Assembly (NCBI RefSeq): GCF_002205165.1
Contig: NZ_NIVS01000017.1
Location: forward strand, 1 to 64,000
Direction of reading: 5' to 3'
DNA length: 64,000 nt
Source: Stenotrophomonas maltophilia
GTDB lineage: Bacteria > Pseudomonadota > Gammaproteobacteria > Xanthomonadales > Xanthomonadaceae
Below the pieces are notes generated by a model. It did not search any database and had not been told where the DNA came from. It saw nothing but the letters and a program-made list of their open reading frames with translations. Below, in pieces: positions 62,463-64,000 of the stretch (its first letter is position 1; every line of letters begins with the position of its first letter). The position numbers and the translations under genes were made by a program.

Positions 62463-63317
62463 TTACGGCCCCGGCACCATTTTCTTTTTCTTCGCCTTGA
62501 AGCGGTTGAACAGCGGCGCGATCAGCGGGTGGTAGCTGTAGGCGATGCGCTTGCGCAGCCAGCTCGCCGGCCGGTTGCGGATCGCGAACCGGTAGATGTG
62601 CTCCGGATCGCCGCCCACCACATTGCGGCCGAACGGATGGGTGGTATGCAGGTACTTGAAGCCCTGCGCCCGCGCGATCTGCACGTAGTCTTCGTCGAAG
62701 TCGCCATAGGGCCAGCACAGGGTGTCCGAGACCTCGCCCAGCTGCTGCTGCAGCACCTCGCGGGCCACCGAGAGGTCGCCGCTGATGCCCTGGCGCTTGT
62801 GCTCGCGGGAGATGTCCTGCTTGAGCCAGCGGGTATGGGTATGGGTGTGGCAGTGCACCTCGAAGGTACCGGCGGCGATCATCTCGCGCGCCTCGCTCCA
62901 GCGCATCATCACCTCGTCCGGGCGGTTCTCGCGCAGGATCGCCGCCTCGCAACCACGATGGTCCGGTGTCGCGGGCAGGGTGGCACCGGCCTGGCCCGCA
63001 TGCGGGCGGACATCGCCTTCGCCCATCCAGCCGGTCACCACGAACACCACCGCATGCATGCCGTACTTGGCCAGGATCGGGTGCGCGTACACCCAGTTGT
63101 CCAGGTAGCCGTCATCGAAGGTGATCACGATCGACTTGGCGGGCGTCGGCTTGCCGGCGAGGAAATCGGCGTACTGGTCCAGCGTCAGCGAGGTCCAGCC
63201 GTTGGCCGCCAGCCAGGCGATCTGGCTTTCGAAATTCTCCGGCGAGACCGTGATCATCCCCGGGGACGGGGAGACATGGTGGTGCATCAGCACCGGGACG
63301 GATCTAGCGTTGGCCAT
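62463..63317 (-). CDS. polysaccharide deacetylase family protein
   Basis: A 284-residue carbohydrate esterase-4 (NodB-fold) protein. The metal-binding motif is VITFDDGYLDNW (the Asp-Asp pair) with His residues in EVHCHTHTHTRW. PYGDFDEDYVQIAR contains the conserved motif near the substrate site. The N-terminus SVPVLMHHHVSPSPG is typical of deacetylases that act on polysaccharides during export. No signal peptide is seen. The start overlaps the last 14 bases of the glycosyltransferase gene upstream, so both belong to one unit, probably for a surface polysaccharide or lipopolysaccharide core. Confidence 0.92.
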   Translation of the reverse strand: MANARSVPVLMHHHVSPSPGMITVSPENFESQIAWLAANGWTSLTLDQYADFLAGKPTPAKSIVITFDDGYLDNWVYAHPILAKYGMHAVVFVVTGWMGEGDVRPHAGQAGATLPATPDHRGCEAAILRENRPDEVMMRWSEAREMIAAGTFEVHCHTHTHTRWLKQDISREHKRQGISGDLSVAREVLQQQLGEVSDTLCWPYGDFDEDYVQIARAQGFKYLHTTHPFGRNVVGGDPEHIYRFAIRNRPASWLRKRIAYSYHPLIAPLFNRFKAKKKKMVPGP

Positions 63318-64000
63318 GGCCCAGTTCCTTCAACCACTGGTGGTAATAGTGTTCGGTCGCTTCAGTGTGACCGGTCGGGGTGAAACGGTGGGCACTGCGC
63401 ATCCATTCCCAGCCCGCCAGGCCCATCTGCTGGCGGCGGTCGGGCTGCTCGATCAAGGTGCGCAGTGCGTGGGTCAACGCAGCCTGGTCGCCCAGTGGCG
63501 CGAGCAGGGCATTGCTGCCTTCCACCACCATTTCCGGCACGCCGCCCACCCGCGTGGCCACGATCGGCACGCCAACGTAGGCCGCCTCGAGGAAGACCGT
63601 GCCGGCCGCTTCCTTGTGCGTAGCGAGCGCGAAGATATCGAAGCCGGTCATCAGCCGGCAAGCACCCTGGCGGTAGCCGAGCAGATGGACCTGCGCGGCG
63701 ATACCGAGCTGCTCGCGCAGGGCGGTCAGGCGGTCCATCACTGGCTGGCCGTCACCGACGATCACCAGTTGCACGCGCGGATCGGCGCGGCACAGCGGTG
63801 CCATGGCCTGCAGCAGTTCCAGGTGGCCCTTGGGCTGGCGCAGCACCGCCACACACCCCACCACGATCTGCTCGTCGCTGAAGCCGAGCTCGGCGCGCAC
63901 TTCGGCGCGGGTATCCTGCAGGCACTGCCACGGATCGCGCTTGGCGATCTGCGACCACTGCGGCGGCACCGCGATCGGCGGGACGATACCGACGTGCGCA
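63304..64000 (-). CDS. glycosyltransferase family 4, 5' end outside window
   Basis: The C-terminal 230 or so residues of a GT4 (GT-B fold) glycosyltransferase; the frame stays open to the window edge, reading AHVGIVPPIAVPPQWSQIAK at the start of what is visible. The nucleotide-sugar domain shows VAVLRQPKGHLELLQAM, LVIVGDGQPV and the E-x7-E pattern in ALATHKEAAGTVFLEAAYVGVPIVATRVGG (quoted in parts: HKEAAGTVFLEA, GVPIVATRVGG). It should add a sugar to a lipid-linked or polymer acceptor in the cytoplasm. It overlaps the deacetylase gene by 14 bases. Confidence 0.9.
   Translation of the reverse strand, partial: AHVGIVPPIAVPPQWSQIAKRDPWQCLQDTRAEVRAELGFSDEQIVVGCVAVLRQPKGHLELLQAMAPLCRADPRVQLVIVGDGQPVMDRLTALREQLGIAAQVHLLGYRQGACRLMTGFDIFALATHKEAAGTVFLEAAYVGVPIVATRVGGVPEMVVEGSNALLAPLGDQAALTHALRTLIEQPDRRQQMGLAGWEWMRSAHRFTPTGHTEATEHYYHQWLKELGHGQR

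Overview
The window is high-GC chromosomal DNA of a Stenotrophomonas-like member of the Xanthomonadaceae (inference). The main evidence is several short palindromes that open with GTAG and have a three-base loop, as in the SMAG repeats known from Stenotrophomonas maltophilia. Supporting evidence is the number of TonB-dependent receptors, a perfect Clp/CRP-type box and the proteobacterial order asd-fimV-truA-trpF-trpB-trpA-accD. I see no rRNA, tRNA, insertion sequence, prophage or CRISPR array.

Layout. 1-3.9 kb: a lipoprotein alkaline phosphatase with a small periplasmic partner, divergent from a dicarboxylate/glutamate symporter. 3.8-11.2 kb: the most interesting region. Six genes encode a Fap-like functional amyloid secretion system: a small exported protein, a FapB-like and a FapC-like repeat protein, a FapD-like C39 protease, a FapE-like protein and a FapF-like outer-membrane pore. 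They lie behind a near-consensus sigma-54 promoter and converge on a gene for a sigma-54 activator. A nested palindrome upstream is a candidate enhancer, and competing hairpins separate the fibre gene from the protease gene. 11.4-18.7 kb: two NlpC/P60 hydrolases, slyD, a DUF418 membrane protein, the 3' relic of an amino-acid oxidoreductase, glutathione reductase, an EamA exporter, an alkyltransferase-like protein and a rhomboid protease.

18.7-36 kb: a block read entirely from the minus strand, with four TonB-dependent receptors and two M13 metallopeptidases. One peptidase has lost the second zinc histidine of HExxH. Three receptors share a conserved 22-bp element upstream of their starts. The block probably serves uptake of peptides or other large nutrients. 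36-51 kb: mostly housekeeping genes (mrp, dcd, a HIT protein, a dienelactone hydrolase, rimO, greB, a HerA-like ATPase, a MltD-like transglycosylase, rraB, psd, a SCO protein, prmB, aroC, a 2-hydroxyacid dehydrogenase). 51-62.4 kb: asd, fimV, a VOC protein, truA, trpF, a divergent LysR regulator facing trpB, a lipoprotein, trpA, accD and glmM. 62.4-64 kb: a polysaccharide deacetylase and a glycosyltransferase cut by the window edge, probably part of a surface polysaccharide locus.

All calls rest on reading motifs and context by eye. No database search was possible.
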